Assembly: GCA_023053575.1 (NCBI GenBank)
Contig: JAKZAP010000021.1
Coordinates: 15,624,212 to 15,688,211, forward strand
Reading direction: 5' to 3'
Origin: Branchinecta lynchi
Taxonomy: Eukaryota > Arthropoda > Branchiopoda > Anostraca > Branchinectidae
DNA: 64,000 bases
Of the stretch, positions 1-11,436 are shown in pieces. How positions within the stretch are numbered: the stretch's first letter is position 1; each line of letters opens with the position of its first letter. The position numbers and the translations under genes are program-made. The notes under the pieces are model-generated. The model was not told the DNA's origin and did no database searches. It saw only the letters and a list, made by a program, of their open reading frames with translations.

Positions 1-111
1 TGTTCAGTTCAGTTGACTAAAAGTTCGCCCATATCCTGAATGTAAAGGTTGTACTGTTTTTGTTGATGGCCCAAGGGCTTCATTAAACATCCATATATAT
101 ATTATCTACAG
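1..111. other. no feature recognised
   Basis: Nothing recognisable. The last 8 bases (104-111, atctacag) are the left target duplication of the next element. Confidence 0.5.
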
Positions 112-802
112 CAGTGGTTCCCAAACGGTGGTACGCGTACCCCATGGGGTACGCGAGACCCTTGCAAGGGGTACGAAGGAAACAAAATTGATTTAGTCTG
201 TAGCTTCAAAATCTCGCCTCACTCAATTTTTGATTGCCGCCTAATATTACCAGCAGAGGCATCACCAGCCACTCTTTTCTTTTAATCGTCTGGCCGACCT
301 TTTGAAGGGAGGGGGGGGGGGCATTGTCACCCCGTGCATGTCTCCTCTGATTACAAGCCCTAGTGAAAATCAGTGAAATAATGTTGATGCAAAAACAGCT
401 AGCCTACTGCCGTGAAATCTGTTCCTGTGTTAAACAATATTATTTCAAGAAGGATTGAAGACATTGCAAAAGATATTGTCATTCAGGTTGTGAATTAAGC
501 TAACGAAAATTTTGGCGATGCAGCTTGATGAAGTCACGGGGAAGATCAAAACCGAATATAGAAACAGCCTGACAGTAAAAAATATACACCTAATGACTTC
601 GAGCCGAGATTTGAATTTTTCTTTTGCTATAAAGCAGCCTCAAGTGATTGTCTCAGTGATTTTGTAGACTATATATTTTTACACATGTATGTCTTATCAT
701 TTATGATAATAATTATCGTCTTTTTCACGTTCTGAAAAAGGGGGTACGCAATTTTGAACCTTGATTAGGGGTACGCGGTACGGAAAAGGTTGGGAACCGC
801 TG
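112..802. mobile_element. non-autonomous hAT-like element
   Basis: The ends are imperfect inverted repeats, CAGTGGTTCCCAAAC on the left and CAGCGGTTCCCAACC on the right when reverse-complemented. They are flanked by a perfect 8-bp duplication, atctacag, at 104-111 and 803-810. An 8-bp duplication with CAG-type ends is the hAT signature. No transposase ORF is present, so the element depends on a transposase supplied in trans. Confidence 0.9.
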
Positions 803-1006
803 ATCTACAGGACCAGAGACACGTACCACTGCAGATACATCCGAAACTCAAATAAGAGGCCATTAACACAGGCACTTATGACGAGAGGGCGTCGGAAGGT
901 TCAGGTTCTTTAATTTCTAAAATACTTCGTGGCAATTTATTTGTATCACTGGGGGCCGGCAGGGATACGATCTCGTTAGCTCGGCCCCATTTTAAACACT
1001 GACTAT

Positions 1007-1302
1007 GGGCGCGTTCCACCCTTCTACAAATAGTAACTATTAGTTACTATTTCCGTTCCAACCTCACCAAAAGTTACTACGCTGACCGTGCCAACCTTCT
1101 CTAAATAGTATCTGACAGTAACTATTTGCTTACCACGCTCGAGAGCGTAGTAACTACGGATCTCTGTATCACGATTGGTCGGATTCCCCCGTGGCATGAT
1201 ATTCTGCTGGAAAATAGAAAAATCGTTCCAGCCTTGACGGCAAAAAGCCAGAACCCGTGACGTCATGCATAGTAACTACGGTAAGTAGAATGGAACACGC
1301 TC
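1007..1302. mobile_element. 296-bp MITE, family M1, uninterrupted copy
   Basis: The ends are inverted (GGGCGCGTTCCACCC against GAGCGTGTTCCATTC) and flanked by TAT on both sides (1004-1006, 1303-1305). The interior is rich in short inverted repeats of the type TAGTTACTA. A second copy at 42364-49177 is interrupted by an LTR retrotransposon, and this copy supplies the empty site (around 1224-1240). Superfamily not assigned. Confidence 0.8.
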
Positions 1303-1871
1303 TATATGTAGATAATATAAATGAGTCGTTCCTCTGTAAATACGCACACAAAAGAAAGAAAGACTCGTCCGATCCCGTATACTTACACACGCCATAAAAC
1401 AGAATGTAATTACCGAATAAATCCCGTGGGCCATGGCAACAAAAACTGTGAAAAGTGCACTAACTTACATAACTAACACACTGCTCCTATTCTAAAAATC
1501 TCGTTCTATGCTCCATCGCAAGCCTCAAGTAACGTCCAAGCAAGTTGTGGCCTAAGCTGAGGAACGCTGACTTTTTACTAAAACAAAATTAAGAATAATG
1601 GTTGGGACTAATGGTAAGGTACTGTGAGACCAGCGGCAGAAGACCCAGCTGTAAAAACGGGTACCTAGATAACCCTAGGCTAAAGCACGTGGTGGTCGGA
1701 TGATTTGCCCCCCCCCCCCCCCCAAAAAAAAAAAAAATCTTCTTGTCACGGAAGATCGGCCCTTGCGCTACACGAGCCTGCGAGAGTTTACTTTTTGCTC
1801 ACCACAAGCCCTGTAAAATCTGTAAGAGAAAACTGCTTCGCTTTCTTTTAGATTTTTGGTCCGTTACTTAC
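1303..1871. other. no gene recognised; homopolymer runs
   Basis: No exon or repeat family recognised. A long C run followed by an A run lies at about 1709-1737. Treated as intron of the minus-strand gene whose exon follows at 1872-2036. Confidence 0.4.
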
Positions 1872-2036
1872 GGTTCTCTCTCTCCACGGTCCCGATCGCA
1901 GTGTTCGGTCCTGTCGTACTTGTCTCTGGGTAGAGACTCGCGCTCACGGTCCCGAGCAGAGTAAAACGTCCGGTCGCCCTTATCCGGATTCAGGGACCGC
2001 TGCGGTCCTAACCGTCGCGGCTGCAGAGGAGGCTCC
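1872..2036 (-). CDS. probable internal exon, Arg/Asp/Glu-rich, 4E-T-like gene
   Basis: On the minus strand a 165-bp open segment is bounded by a good acceptor (pyrimidine-rich tract ending tttgtag at 2037-2043) and a strong donor (GTAAGT at 1866-1871). It encodes about 54 residues dominated by R, D and E, including RDRERE and DRDRGERE stretches. 4E-T proteins carry a comparable charged RD/RE-rich stretch after their N-terminal eIF4E-binding region, which is why I place it in the same gene as the exons at 10.1-16.1 kb. It starts with one base of a split codon and ends with two. The exon at 10141-10213 ends in phase 0, so at least one exon between them was not found. It could instead be an SR-like exon of another gene. 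Confidence 0.5.
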
Positions 2037-2990
2037 CTACAAACGAAAAGATTATTTTCGCTTTTATCCTTAAAGGACCTGTCGTACGTATAATGCCAAT
2101 CCAACCTACTTTCGTTACATCATTAATTAGCACAGAAAACTTGACTACGCAACTTTCACCCATCAGACCGACCTCGGGGGCTTACATAAAGATACAGGGA
2201 CTTATTGTCGACAGGACCCCCCTTCTTTGTTATCTCGAACCCCCTCCCACAGTTCCCAAAGCTAGCTGGCAGGCCCTTGCCCCTTACGCACTGTAACTAT
2301 GCACTTATGCACTGTAAAAGTTCGCCTTTGGCCGTGTTGACTAACATATCAGGATAGTAGTCGAGAGGTCGTGCGTTCGATTCCTACTCCCGGCACACAA
2401 ACCTTCTGTTTTTTTTCTACTAACTCAAAAGTCGAGTTCTCGGAACTGCCCGGAAACTGTAATGGTCGTAACGAGAATTTTTCTTACTCTCAATATCGAC
2501 TCAGGATATATTCTCGATATGTCATCTAGCTCCCCGAGTCAAGTTTGAGTCAAGTTTTCTGTTCCTTTAAACCCGGAGATCCAAATTTCCTACGTTACAT
2601 TCTGCACCCGGTAAACAACACCTCACCCTCTTTGCATCTGCCACGATCCACTAGTTCCCATGCGCAATAGGCTTCGGACGAGTTTTCGCGCATCATGCTA
2701 CTTATGCACAAAACTGGTTTTCTGAATTTTGCCGAGATCTTGCTACAAGATCTCGTTGGGCCTGGGAAAAGGGTTAAAACAGGCAAGGCCGTGGATATTA
2801 TTTAAAAAGCAGAGCCTAACTTTACAGTATTCAGATAACCTTGAATATTGGAACATGAACAGTAAATAGTGCGAGGTGTACTTTAACTGTATCCAAACCT
2901 GGACCTGTTAATGTTCCAGGACAGGAACAGTGGTAAGAGTCGGTTTGTTTTAAGAGATTCGGAGGCTAAAATGCATTGATCCGAATCGTA
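2037..2990. repeat. piggyBac-like end, tRNA-like B box, and degenerate repeat
   Basis: At about 2070 the sequence TTAA followed by AGGACCTGTCG matches the left end of the TTAA-flanked family seen at 10775, 62606 and 7423. At about 2380 a tRNA-type B box (gcgttcgattcc) stands next to tactcccggca but without a convincing A box. From about 2565 to 2790 the sequence is related to 8680-8850 and 50675-50850. No gene seen. Confidence 0.45.
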
Positions 2991-3490
2991 CCTGATCAGG
3001 GTGGCTTAATTGGAGGAAGAGTCCCGGAAATTATGTGACACGCGCAGGGACCAAACGAATGGAGGGAAGATTTCCAAGTTTCAGAAGATGGGTCTAGATT
3101 CTGTTGCTTTTAGGTCCAGACCTGATCCGGCATCTGTGAGGGGAGTTGGAAGTCAGATACGAAATGCTTTAGAGACCAAACGAGTTGAGTGATTGGGGTA
3201 AAACATGGATGGTACAAAGTTCATATGCCCTAGACGTGCCAATTTGGGTCCCCGAGTCGCCAGATCCGACCTTTCAAGAAAACCGGACCCCTTTCAAGTT
3301 CGGTACCGGAAAAATGCTATTTTCAACGGAAATGGTTAATCCGATTCGAGTGAAACTTTGTGGTGGTAGGAGTAGATGCCCTATACGCGGGGGGGGGGGG
3401 GGCTCCCAAAAATTCTGCTTCATCCGTAAGGACCCGTGGAGCATTCAGGGAATTTACCATAATCGTACCAAGTGCCAAATGACTTCATAG
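2990..3490 (-). repeat. decayed family B satellite-element fragment
   Basis: Minus-strand similarity to the core of family B (see 51669-54645), including the gatccg/ggtccagacc blocks and the conserved gatgaaac-like box, heavily mutated. A G run lies at about 3389-3401. ORFs here are incidental. Confidence 0.45.
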
Positions 3491-4080
3491 CCGGAGTTGT
3501 TCTGTTCCATGTTCCGACGATTCAGTTGTCAATTTGTATTTTTTCTTCTGTATTTAGGCTTCTAGGCTTTCAAACACAAAGTTACTTATAAACGACCTGT
3601 CGGAGTTGTGTCACTAATCCACTCATGCCACTGATCGTCCACTTCAATGTTCTTCCCAATATTCCGAATTTCATACTTGCATTCGTATTTACCATATCTG
3701 GTTGAGGCTTACGTATCTCCCAAAAATCGTTTCGGGCTAGTTCATTCGTCGGCAGGCCCGTTATGCAAATGTGCCCATGTTTCTGATCGACGAAAAAGGT
3801 AACCATGATGATGGTGATGACAGTTTTATCTACGCAGTACACAAGAAAAGGTAATGACGCAATATATAGAAAAAAACGGAACAAAATACACTAAGCTTCA
3901 AATAACGCAGTAAATTTAAAAGATACAAAAACAAACATGAAAAAAGAAACGGGAATCGAGTCTAAAAAATCTTCTTCCTACACGGGATGCGGAAAAAGGG
4001 TCAGAGGCAGAAATCTGAAGTTCCTGGGCAGTGGAAGATAAATATTCCTTCAGCTCAAGCTGACTGCGAATCACACTGGA
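3491..4080. other. no gene recognised
   Basis: No repeat match inside the window and no exon with paired splice signals was recognised. Probably intronic sequence of the minus-strand gene. Confidence 0.35.
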
Positions 4081-4270
4081 CAATGCAAAACGGATACGTA
4101 AGCTACATTTTAGTAGAGCTATATTTCGGCCCTTCTTGGCAAGGGTCCTCTTCAGCCTCAAGCCGCTCAAGTTCTAATAAAATTGAATAGCTCGAATAAA
4201 ACGTAGCTGACGTATCCGTTTCGCAAATGTCAAAAATGGAAGATAACTTTGCACAAGGGTCAGAGGGCAA
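4081..4270. repeat. fold-back repeat, family P (CCCTTCTTGGCAAGGG core)
   Basis: Contains the family core ATATTTCGGCCCTTCTTGGC and the flanking gcaaaacggatacgtaagc, with an inverted partner (gctgacgtatccgttttgc) at 4205-4226. Related copies lie near 9245, 12797, 14716 and 49624. Confidence 0.6.
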
Positions 4271-4639
4271 ACATTTTGCGGTTACGCGAAAATTCCTACA
4301 AGGTCGAGGAAGGTACAAACAAATTTATAATATTTGAAATAAAAGTCTTGATACACTTTAAATCTCTTCGTCTCAGAATCGTCCCCAACCGGGGCGCTAT
4401 AATCGTAAAGCTTTGGGAAATTTGTACAGCACATTCTGCGCTCCTTCTATACTATTTCGTTCTGGCGTCACTCATGTTCTGCGAAAGAAGGAGATTAAAA
4501 AGATGAGATCTTGTTATTTTAAATATGCGAAGCACCTGCACCACATGTCGAAATTATGTCATAACCATACACTGACGGAGAAATTCAAAATTCAAGACCC
4601 AGGTGTTACCCTTTTGGATGTTTCCTAATCGCTTTCAAA

Positions 4640-4800
4640 AAAAATGGACAACGGGGCCCAACCAGCGCACGACGTCGTCCACTGCTTCCTGACCGAAGAT
4701 TGAAAATTAAGTGCACTTTTCTGTGTGTTTGTGTGTTTTGTTTATTTTCTTCATTTACTCCGCCTTTTCAAAATGGCGGGTCATAAATAAATTACTTACT
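4640..4800 (+). repeat. LINE 3' end with (ACTT)n tail
   Basis: The block atttactccgccttttc followed by a short gap and cataaataaatta is shared with 55936-55990. It ends in a tetranucleotide run, here acttacttactta. This looks like the 3' untranslated end of a non-LTR retrotransposon. Confidence 0.55.
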
Positions 4801-5189
4801 TACTTAGAATGCCAAAAATTCTGGAAAGATTGCAAACAGAGGGAGAACGTGGGAGTTGGTGGGAGGCGATTCCTGGAATAGATTTCCTGTGTTTTTTAGG
4901 ACTCGATTCGCTCGCTTTTAAGTGATTCGACATTCCAAAAAAAAAACTCTTCCTACTACCAGCTGGGCTAGTTTTGGGCACAAGAATGTCTCACAAGCTA
5001 AAAACATGCGAAAATCCTGTCCAAAAGGCTATCTGAAAGCCTACTACTGTAAAAAAAAACCTTGCAGTATTTGCTACTCGGATTATTCTTGTCTTTGTAG
5101 AGATAAGATTATCCCTAATTCGGATGGATATTGTCCCAATAGAGATAAGATTAATCCCAGCAGCAAATACTGCATCCTTATTCGGAAAA

Positions 5190-5425
5190 ACATTTTACAG
5201 TGTATAGTACAAGTAAAACCTTCCGTCTTCTCACCTGTCTAGCTCCTCCACCCCACGCTTGACCAGTCCACCTGCGCCAGCCTTATCCGAAAGAGAGGCT
5301 TTCTCGACATGACATCCAGCGCCCCAAGTTTTTCTCTGAGGACTAAGCAAGCCGAAGTCCTCCTCAGTTCGCAAGCGTTCCGTTGGCCGGCGCTGAAGAA
5401 TAAAGTAAGTAAGTAAACATCCGAA
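5190..5425 (+). repeat. LINE 3' end with (TAAG)n tail
   Basis: A former coding end leads into gaagaataaagtaagtaagtaaac, the short-repeat tail typical of non-LTR retrotransposons. The minus-strand ORF across it is a shadow. Confidence 0.4.
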
Positions 5426-5475
5426 AGCATAAACAACTAATTACTATGAGCGTATTCCACCCTTCTAATAATATT

Positions 5476-5830
5476 GGTTGCGTTTTTACAGATACCATGG
5501 TATCTGATACCACGGTCTAGAGTCGTTTTTGCAGTTATCGTGGTATCACATATTCAGATACTACGGTCCGACCGTGGTAACTGGTCGTGGTATCTGAAAA
5601 GTCATCTCACTTTCATCAAATTCTGTCAGATTGGTGAGAAAGAAGTTTAGCACTAAGTGATGTAACTGGATATCTGTTTTTCTTTTGGGATGACTTTGAA
5701 AAGTGCAATTTCGGCAATAGTCGTTTTTGCAGAGCACCGTGTATCCGATACCACGATAACTGCAAAAACGACTAGTTGCAGATCCAGTTACCGTGGTAAC
5801 AGATACCATGGTATCAGCAAAAACGCAACT
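5476..5830. mobile_element. fold-back MITE
   Basis: Long inverted ends: GGTTGCGTTTTTACAGATAC on the left, and its complement with small changes on the right (gtatcagcaaaaacgcaact). Several internal ataccatggtat palindromes are present. ATT flanks both sides (5473-5475, 5831-5833), a possible 3-bp duplication. The left flank resembles one end of family M1. Confidence 0.7.
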
Positions 5831-6299
5831 ATTATTATTATTACTTTTATTACCCATCATAATGTATAAATACACAAAAAATGGAGTAGGAAAAATAAGA
5901 GAAAGCTAAACAATACGCAACACTACGTAACAAACAACAGATTATCAAGTAGCAAATGCTGCAACTTTAAAAAATTTTAACAGTGTAGTAGAAAGACAGG
6001 AAACTTCCACGAGTCGAAATAATTAGCGGTTCCTAGCGGCTGTGCTGTTGTTAAAAGATCCGTCTGTTGACATTTCAACCGATCCCTTCTGCGAAATCAT
6101 TTAAAACGTCATGTGCCATGTGCTCTTGTTTGCGAATTCCCTTTGCTTGTTTATATATTTTGGTTGTTTACTCTCACTTTCATCATTTAAAGTTTCCACT
6201 TTCCACGACAATATTTCAGCGGAGTTTCCTATCTTTTCCGTTGTTACGGTCTTTGCTAAGGAGCACTTCAAGTACAGATTAGGGCAGACAGTCTGCCTC

Positions 6300-6665
6300 T
6301 TGGGGAGAGAAGGCGGTATATTGGGAAGGCAAAGGGTCGGTCCGGTCCTTACTCATGTCCAATTTGTGGTAGTATGGATGAGAATTTGAAACATTTGTTG
6401 TGTGAACGCGAAAATCTGACTGAACTTAGGTTAGAAATTTTTGGAGTAAATCAAAGAAGGGTGGATGAAGAACGGATGTGTAGGATTATGGGAAATCGTT
6501 GTTTTATGAGTATTAAACAGTTGGGGAGGTTCCTCAGGGTAGCACTAGCCCATAGGGACAGGTGCTTATAGAAGGTATTATTTTTGTCTGTTTGTGTTTA
6601 TTTTCCATGTAATTGCCATGGCCTTTGGCTCTTAGTGTAAATAAATCTTATCTAATCTTATCTTA
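6300..6665 (+). pseudogene. LINE ORF2 C-terminal fragment and 3' tail
   Basis: In the frame that includes 6374-6571 the segment encodes a CPxCG...HLLCE pattern followed by a basic helix. This is the C-terminal cysteine/histidine region found at the end of ORF2 in many non-LTR retrotransposons. The frame upstream is broken, so the fragment is dead. A 3' UTR ends in aaataaatcttatctaatct, an A-rich repeated tail that supports plus-strand LINE insertion. Clade not assigned. Confidence 0.6.
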
Positions 6666-7354
6666 TTGGCACCTGATGGTGACTGATTCCCGACTTCGTC
6701 ATGCACGAAGAATGACTTTTCCACCTCAAACCAGTCTCAAATGAAGAGCAGCCTTATCGCATGGAACGCTCAAATCTACACAGTTAAAAGTCCTCGGAAA
6801 AGTCATAACTGCTATTTCAAAGTAAAATTTTAGCTTCGTCAAATTGTTTTAGTGCATAGACTAAGCGATTACATATGCAATGTACCTGTCAAGTGTCAAT
6901 ACGTACTTTAAGGAACTGTTTAGGCCGACCAGTATTTTACTTCTATCGCAGTACAGTAGAGGTATGCTTATTTGAACAGTTACTAAAATGTGAACAGTAC
7001 AGTTTTGTGATAAATGGTAGAACGAAGATCCAAAATACCTATTCAGGTGTTTTCAGAAGCCTTGAGAAGAACTTTAAGAAGGACTTCAGTCACAGCATGT
7101 GCAGGAAAATGAGCAAGTTCAAAGTCAACAAACGTTCAAATAAGCATACCTCTACTTAAGTGGATCAAATGGCACTGTTCAAAGTTAAGTAACTGTCCAA
7201 AGAAGCAGACCTCTACAATGTATAGAAAGCTTCAGCCTTTAGGGCATGTGCACTGATAGTTCGATGTTCGCACGCGGGTGACAATTTCCTCCTTCGCTCC
7301 CAATTTTTTACACATAGCATACTCAAAATCTTATCGGACTGTATGTGCAAGTAG
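6666..7354. other. no gene recognised
   Basis: No repeat match elsewhere in the window and no credible exon seen. Includes an open frame at 6875-7159 without family resemblance, which I do not call. Confidence 0.35.
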
Positions 7355-7422
7355 CTCAAAGGACCCGTCGTGTCTATACTTCAGGCGTGTAACCTACTTC
7401 AATTGCATTCATTAATTCTTAA

Positions 7423-8674
7423 AGGACCCCTCGCACATTTACTCTTCAACTTAAGAGTATTTTAATATATTTGAATACTTTAAAACTAGGCTGTGCTTTG
7501 GAAAAATAACCCACGGTTTTGGCTGTTTTAAGTCTTTTCCGAGACACGTTGACTTGAGGCGAAAACAGGGAAGCAATTTACATAACCAGTTTTTGGGATC
7601 CCAAAACGTAAGTGGAGGGATACCTATGACATCGCTAAAGTTGTCCGTCCGTCCGTCCGTCTGTAAGGACGATAACTCTCGAACGGAATGACATATTTTG
7701 ATGGAACTTGGTGTGAGGATTGTTCGGGTCACGGATAAGGTCAAGTTCGTACATGGGCTTTGTAGCCCTACATTTGGGGGTGGGGGAGAAGGTTCAAATT
7801 AAGGGACAAACAAAACATTTTTAAACAGCTAATGTGATAGTCGATTATGGAGTAAGAAGACGTGCTGAGCACGATGGTGAAATTCATTTTCTCGCCGGAC
7901 AAGTAGTTCGTCCGGAATCTGGCAAAAACTGGAAAGTCGGTTAAAAGTTAAAGTTTCATTTGAAGTTGATTAAATGTTCGACTTCAGGGTAAGAAGACAT
8001 GCTGAAAATGACGGTCAAAACCATTTTCTCGCCGGACAACTAGTTCGCCTGGAATCCGGCCAAAAAGGGAAAACATGTTAATAGCAAAAGTTGTATCTGA
8101 CTTTGATTAGATGACAGATTTATGGGTAAGAAGAGAGGCCGAGTCTGTATAAGACAAATTTTTTTTACCCTAACATATAATTAGTCCGGATTTTTTTAAA
8201 GTCAAAGTTATCTTTGTAGGGATAAATACGCTGGATTCGTTTCTGAATTTTCTTTTTTTGCTGGGCTAGTAGTTCGCTCAGAATTCGGGCGAAACCAAAA
8301 ATTTGGCAGAAGTAAAGAAGGAAGTTTCGGTCAGAATCGTCAAAATAGATATGGCTATAGAGGTATATCTGAACTTGGTTTTCTCTCATAATTTGCCTGG
8401 CAAAGACTGGATCTGGCGAAGACAAGACCCAATTGTCTGGATCAAATATTAGACTTTTGGGATCCCATCGACACCTTTGGTCTTGTTCTGATGGAAAAAC
8501 TTCTCGCAGACAACCGTCGACAGCGGGAAACACATCGAAGGTAGCAAAACACGGCAAGTGAGAAAATCAGCGTGGTTTTGTTATAGGGGTTAGAATCTAC
8601 CGTACGAAATTGGGATTTTCGGGTTTGTGATTGTGGAAGTAGGTTGAATTAGTGTTATAGGTAAGATAGGTCCT
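7423..8674. mobile_element. piggyBac-like MITE carrying a nested family A element
   Basis: TTAA lies on both sides (7419-7422 and 8675-8678). The ends are inverted: AGGACCCCTCGCAC on the left, and AGGACCTATCTTACC reading in from the right. The flanks (attaattc before, gcctgg after) match an uninterrupted paralogue at 50660-50690, which shows a single TTAA at 50675-50678. No transposase ORF. Confidence 0.7.
7592..8484 (-). mobile_element. family A satellite element, minus orientation
   Basis: Read on the minus strand it starts AAGACCAAAGGTGTCGATGG next to a GGGATCCC box, runs through tandem copies of a core of about 137 bp (containing TCCGGCGAGAAAATG), then a GACG-type tetranucleotide run, and ends at the palindrome TTTTGGGATCCCAAAA. 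AAC lies outside both ends. Other copies: 19531, 20342, 36990, 39487, 61257. Confidence 0.75.
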
Positions 8675-8960
8675 TTAAGCCTGGATACCCAATTTTCATA
8701 TATAACATTCTTATGCTGCTAACGATACCTTACTAAGCTGTGCACTTGCCACGATTCGCTATTTTACATGGACATTGTGCTCCCGACGAGTGTTCGCGTT
8801 TCACGCTATTAATGCGTAAAACAGGTTATCAGAATTTTGCCGAGTTTTGCTTACAACCAAAGCCGTGGACAATTTGTTAACAGCAGAGTGGAAAACAAAG
8901 TCCTCAGAGTCCTCAAATAGTCCTGAAAACTGGCACATAAACAGTAAATAGTGAATTCAA
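8675..8960. repeat. remnant of the host repeat flanking 7423-8674
   Basis: Shares gcacttgccacgattcgct, gctcccgacgagtgttcgcg and cagaattttgccgag with 2620-2740 and 50750-50840. It is the right half of the repeat into which the TTAA-flanked element inserted. Confidence 0.5.
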
Positions 8961-9244
8961 AGCGCGACAAAGGGCACAGCAGAAGCAGGCAGTGCTATTT
9001 TTAAGTAAATTTTGTAACCGAACCCGTGATTTCATAGTTCCGTCCCTTTTTACTGGCAACGGCTTTGAAAGCGGACCCGCATCCCGGATTTTAACCCTTA
9101 CGGACAGGGGCGCTGTCCCCCCCCCTTACGTTTTGGGCATTCGGTCAAATTTTCGCCGAAGGCAAAAAATTTCGTTCAAAACGGGCAACCTGGATTTTCA
9201 CCCTTAAGGGGAAGGGAAGCATTTATAGACAAATATTCTTTGAG

Positions 9245-9362
9245 CCCAAGCTGACTTCTACGATTCTTCATCAGCGATGGACGAGGACCCTTGCCAAGAA
9301 GGGCCGAAATATCGCTGGTGAAGAATCGTAGCTGATGTATCCGCTGTAAACATTGTTTGAAT
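9245..9362. repeat. fold-back repeat, family P
   Basis: Arms tacgattcttcatcagcgat and its complement around 9313-9330 enclose a core gacccttgccaagaagggcc. The right edge continues gtaaacattgtttgaata, as in the copies at 12797 and 14716. Confidence 0.65.
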
Positions 9363-9382
9363 AAGCATTTGTAGACAACCTA

Positions 9383-9596
9383 TGGTGGGTTTACACACTG
9401 CGTAAAATCAGAGCGTATTTTACACACGTTTTGAGCTTGAAAAGATTTCTAGCACTACGGACGTATTTAGATACAAAACGGACCTATTTCTCAAATACGT
9501 CTGTATTGCTAGAAATGTTTTCAAGCTCAAAACGTGCGTAAAATACGCTCGGATTTCAAAATACGCTCGGATTTTACGCAGTGTGTAAATGCACCA
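9383..9596. mobile_element. Harbinger-like fold-back MITE, copy 1
   Basis: Almost the whole element is an inverted repeat whose arms begin TGGTGGGTTTACACACTGCG. The flanks are cta/tta, compatible with a decayed 3-bp TTA/TAA duplication. Copy 2 at 49224-49472 has a clean TAA on both sides. Confidence 0.75.
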
Positions 9597-10140
9597 TTAT
9601 ACATCACCAAAGTACCGAACTTCAAATCGCGCATACATGCCGCCGACAAGTATCCAGCTTAGCTGGAAAGAATAAGAAGAGACGGGTGACTCCAAATCAA
9701 AGTGAAGAAGAATCTCTACCCTTTCGACGACCCAAGCGAACAGCAAAAAAGCAGCAGTGTCCAAAATAAAATCACAGCACCAGCTTTAACTCCGACTAAT
9801 TTTAAGAGAAGAAGTTCACAAAATCAGATCCTTAAGGAAGAATCTATAATTGTTTTTCCACAAGTTCACTTTCCAGTGAGCGGCCTGAGCCTGAAAAGTA
9901 CCATTGCCAAGAAGGGCCCAAATGTCTAACAAAATGTAGGTGACTTATCCGTTTTGCAACGTCAAATAAGGGAAGCATTATAAGCTCCTAATCAAAGAAT
10001 GAATGAATGAAGGGTTTATTAAAAAAAAAAATGGAATCTTCGATGCCCAGAGGCGAACCTGTAAGGGACTAATTACCCTCGAAACAAAACATTAATAAAA
10101 ACAAAACTTCGACAAAAACAAAAGAAAAGCATTTGTTTAC
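9597..10140. other. no gene called; partial repeat family P and poly(A)
   Basis: A short plus-strand frame (9640-9760) rich in K and R has no recognisable family. 9890-9960 carries a partial family P core (ttgccaagaagggccc). A run of A at 10021-10031 precedes sequence I cannot assign. Intronic relative to the minus-strand gene. Confidence 0.35.
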
Positions 10141-10213
10141 CTGCATTTTTTCCAACTCCAGCTTGCCAGGACCAATTCCTTTTGGAATTCGACCATCATC
10201 GCTACCTCTCAAG
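10141..10213 (-). CDS. internal exon, 4E-T-like gene (exon 6)
   Basis: A 73-bp minus-strand exon with a strong acceptor (cgtgtctcttgcag ending at 10214) and a donor GTAAAC directly below 10141. It begins with one base that completes a codon split 2|1 and ends in phase 0. The preceding exon at 13205-13238 ends with exactly two bases, so the junction keeps the frame. It encodes about 24 residues rich in G, K and I/L with the run GRIPKGIGPGK. No domain recognised. Assignment to the gene rests on strand, splice signals and matching phase. Confidence 0.55.
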
Positions 10214-10682
10214 CTGCAAGAGACACGAGGGTGACAAACAAAAATAAGAGTCATTTACTTGTACAACCAAGGATACTTAATCACCATAGCCTATCATTTT
10301 ATTTCAACAAAATCACCTCTCAATACTAGACTAGGTGAGTTCGCAACGCTCTCTAGTAGTTTCTGGTTTTCAATTTCAACTCAATTCAATTTACTTTCAA
10401 ACCATTCACGGACTAGCCGAATTTTCGTTTTTTGTCAACAAAAATTACTGTATCAAGATAAAATGATGTCAAAAGTAAAGTGAATAAATACTACAACAAC
10501 AATAAAACAAAATAAATTTTATTCACCAGTGTTTGACTTTTCTCTACAAAGAGTTATGTCGTTTTCACCATCTCTTGGTGACTTCTCGCTAGAACCAGCA
10601 TCCCGACCAGGTTAGTCCACACTGGTGAGAAAAACCAGACACTGGTGGGTCCCGAAACGGGTTACAACACTAGGGAGCAATC

Positions 10683-11436
10683 CAGAGGCGTTACTAGCCA
10701 AAATGTTAGTGGGGAGCCAAGGTATTTACCAATTGACGAGTCATTTATTTTCAGAAAAAATCGACTGTTTTTAAAGGACCCCTCTTACTTATTCTGCTTT
10801 TTATATTATCCCCAGCTCCCTTACGGAATTATATGCTTCTGAAACACCCGCCTTTCGCCATTGTTTCGTTTTGTTCCTACGCCCATTTATCGCTTTTTCG
10901 ACGATGCCGAGTTTTGCAGTCACGCAATGCAAATTTGGTCAATAGCTTTTGGCTTTTCGTTCGTCGATACTCTTTCACATGTAAGGACATTAGAAGCTCC
11001 ACACTGTTGTTCTTCGTTCTACCAATTTTAACCATGAGCATTCAATTTTAAAAAATTTCGTCCAGACGCCGCGTCGGAGAACGGATAGAGTCGACAAGCA
11101 CTAACAAAATAATCAGTAATTTCACGAGACAAATAATAAATAATGGTACAATATTTCGAAAACGATATTTCTGAGCCACTTCGACCCCTATGTAACGGGC
11201 CATGGGGCTTTGTACGGGTCGAATCTTTATTTTGTTAGTTTATTCTGAATTTAATAAAAATGAACTGAACTGAACTTGATCGTGAAAAGACCATTACTAG
11301 TAACAGTAGTGCTTTAAGAAAAATCCAGTTTTCCATAAAAAAAAATCTACTATTTTCGCGCCGATTCGTTTTTCTTTACCGACTGGCAGACACCATTGAC
11401 AGGGACGTCCCCCCTCCCCCCTATTTGACGCCTCTG
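10683..11436. mobile_element. hAT-like MITE split by a piggyBac-like MITE
   Basis: The ends are CAGAGGCGTTACTAGCC on the left and its partner gacgcctctg on the right. The flanking 8-mers gagcaatc (10675-10682) and gagaagtc (11437-11444) match at 6 of 8. Related elements lie at 12135 and 13851. The interior carries gaaaaatcgac-type repeats. Confidence 0.7.
10775..11313. mobile_element. piggyBac-like MITE nested in the hAT-like MITE
   Basis: TTAA at 10771-10774 and 11314-11317. Ends AGGACCCCTCTTACT and, inward from the right, AGCACTACTGTTACT (11 of 15 matching). The close relative at 62606-63055 has the same two ends and the same TTAA flanks. Confidence 0.75.

Noticed and set aside
2340..2400. 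tRNA gene
   Set aside because: A B-box-like gcgttcgattcc is present, but no convincing A box or acceptor stem could be drawn.
3185..3490. 101-codon frame at 3.2-3.5 kb
   Set aside because: Lies in a decayed family B fragment with a G run; not a gene.
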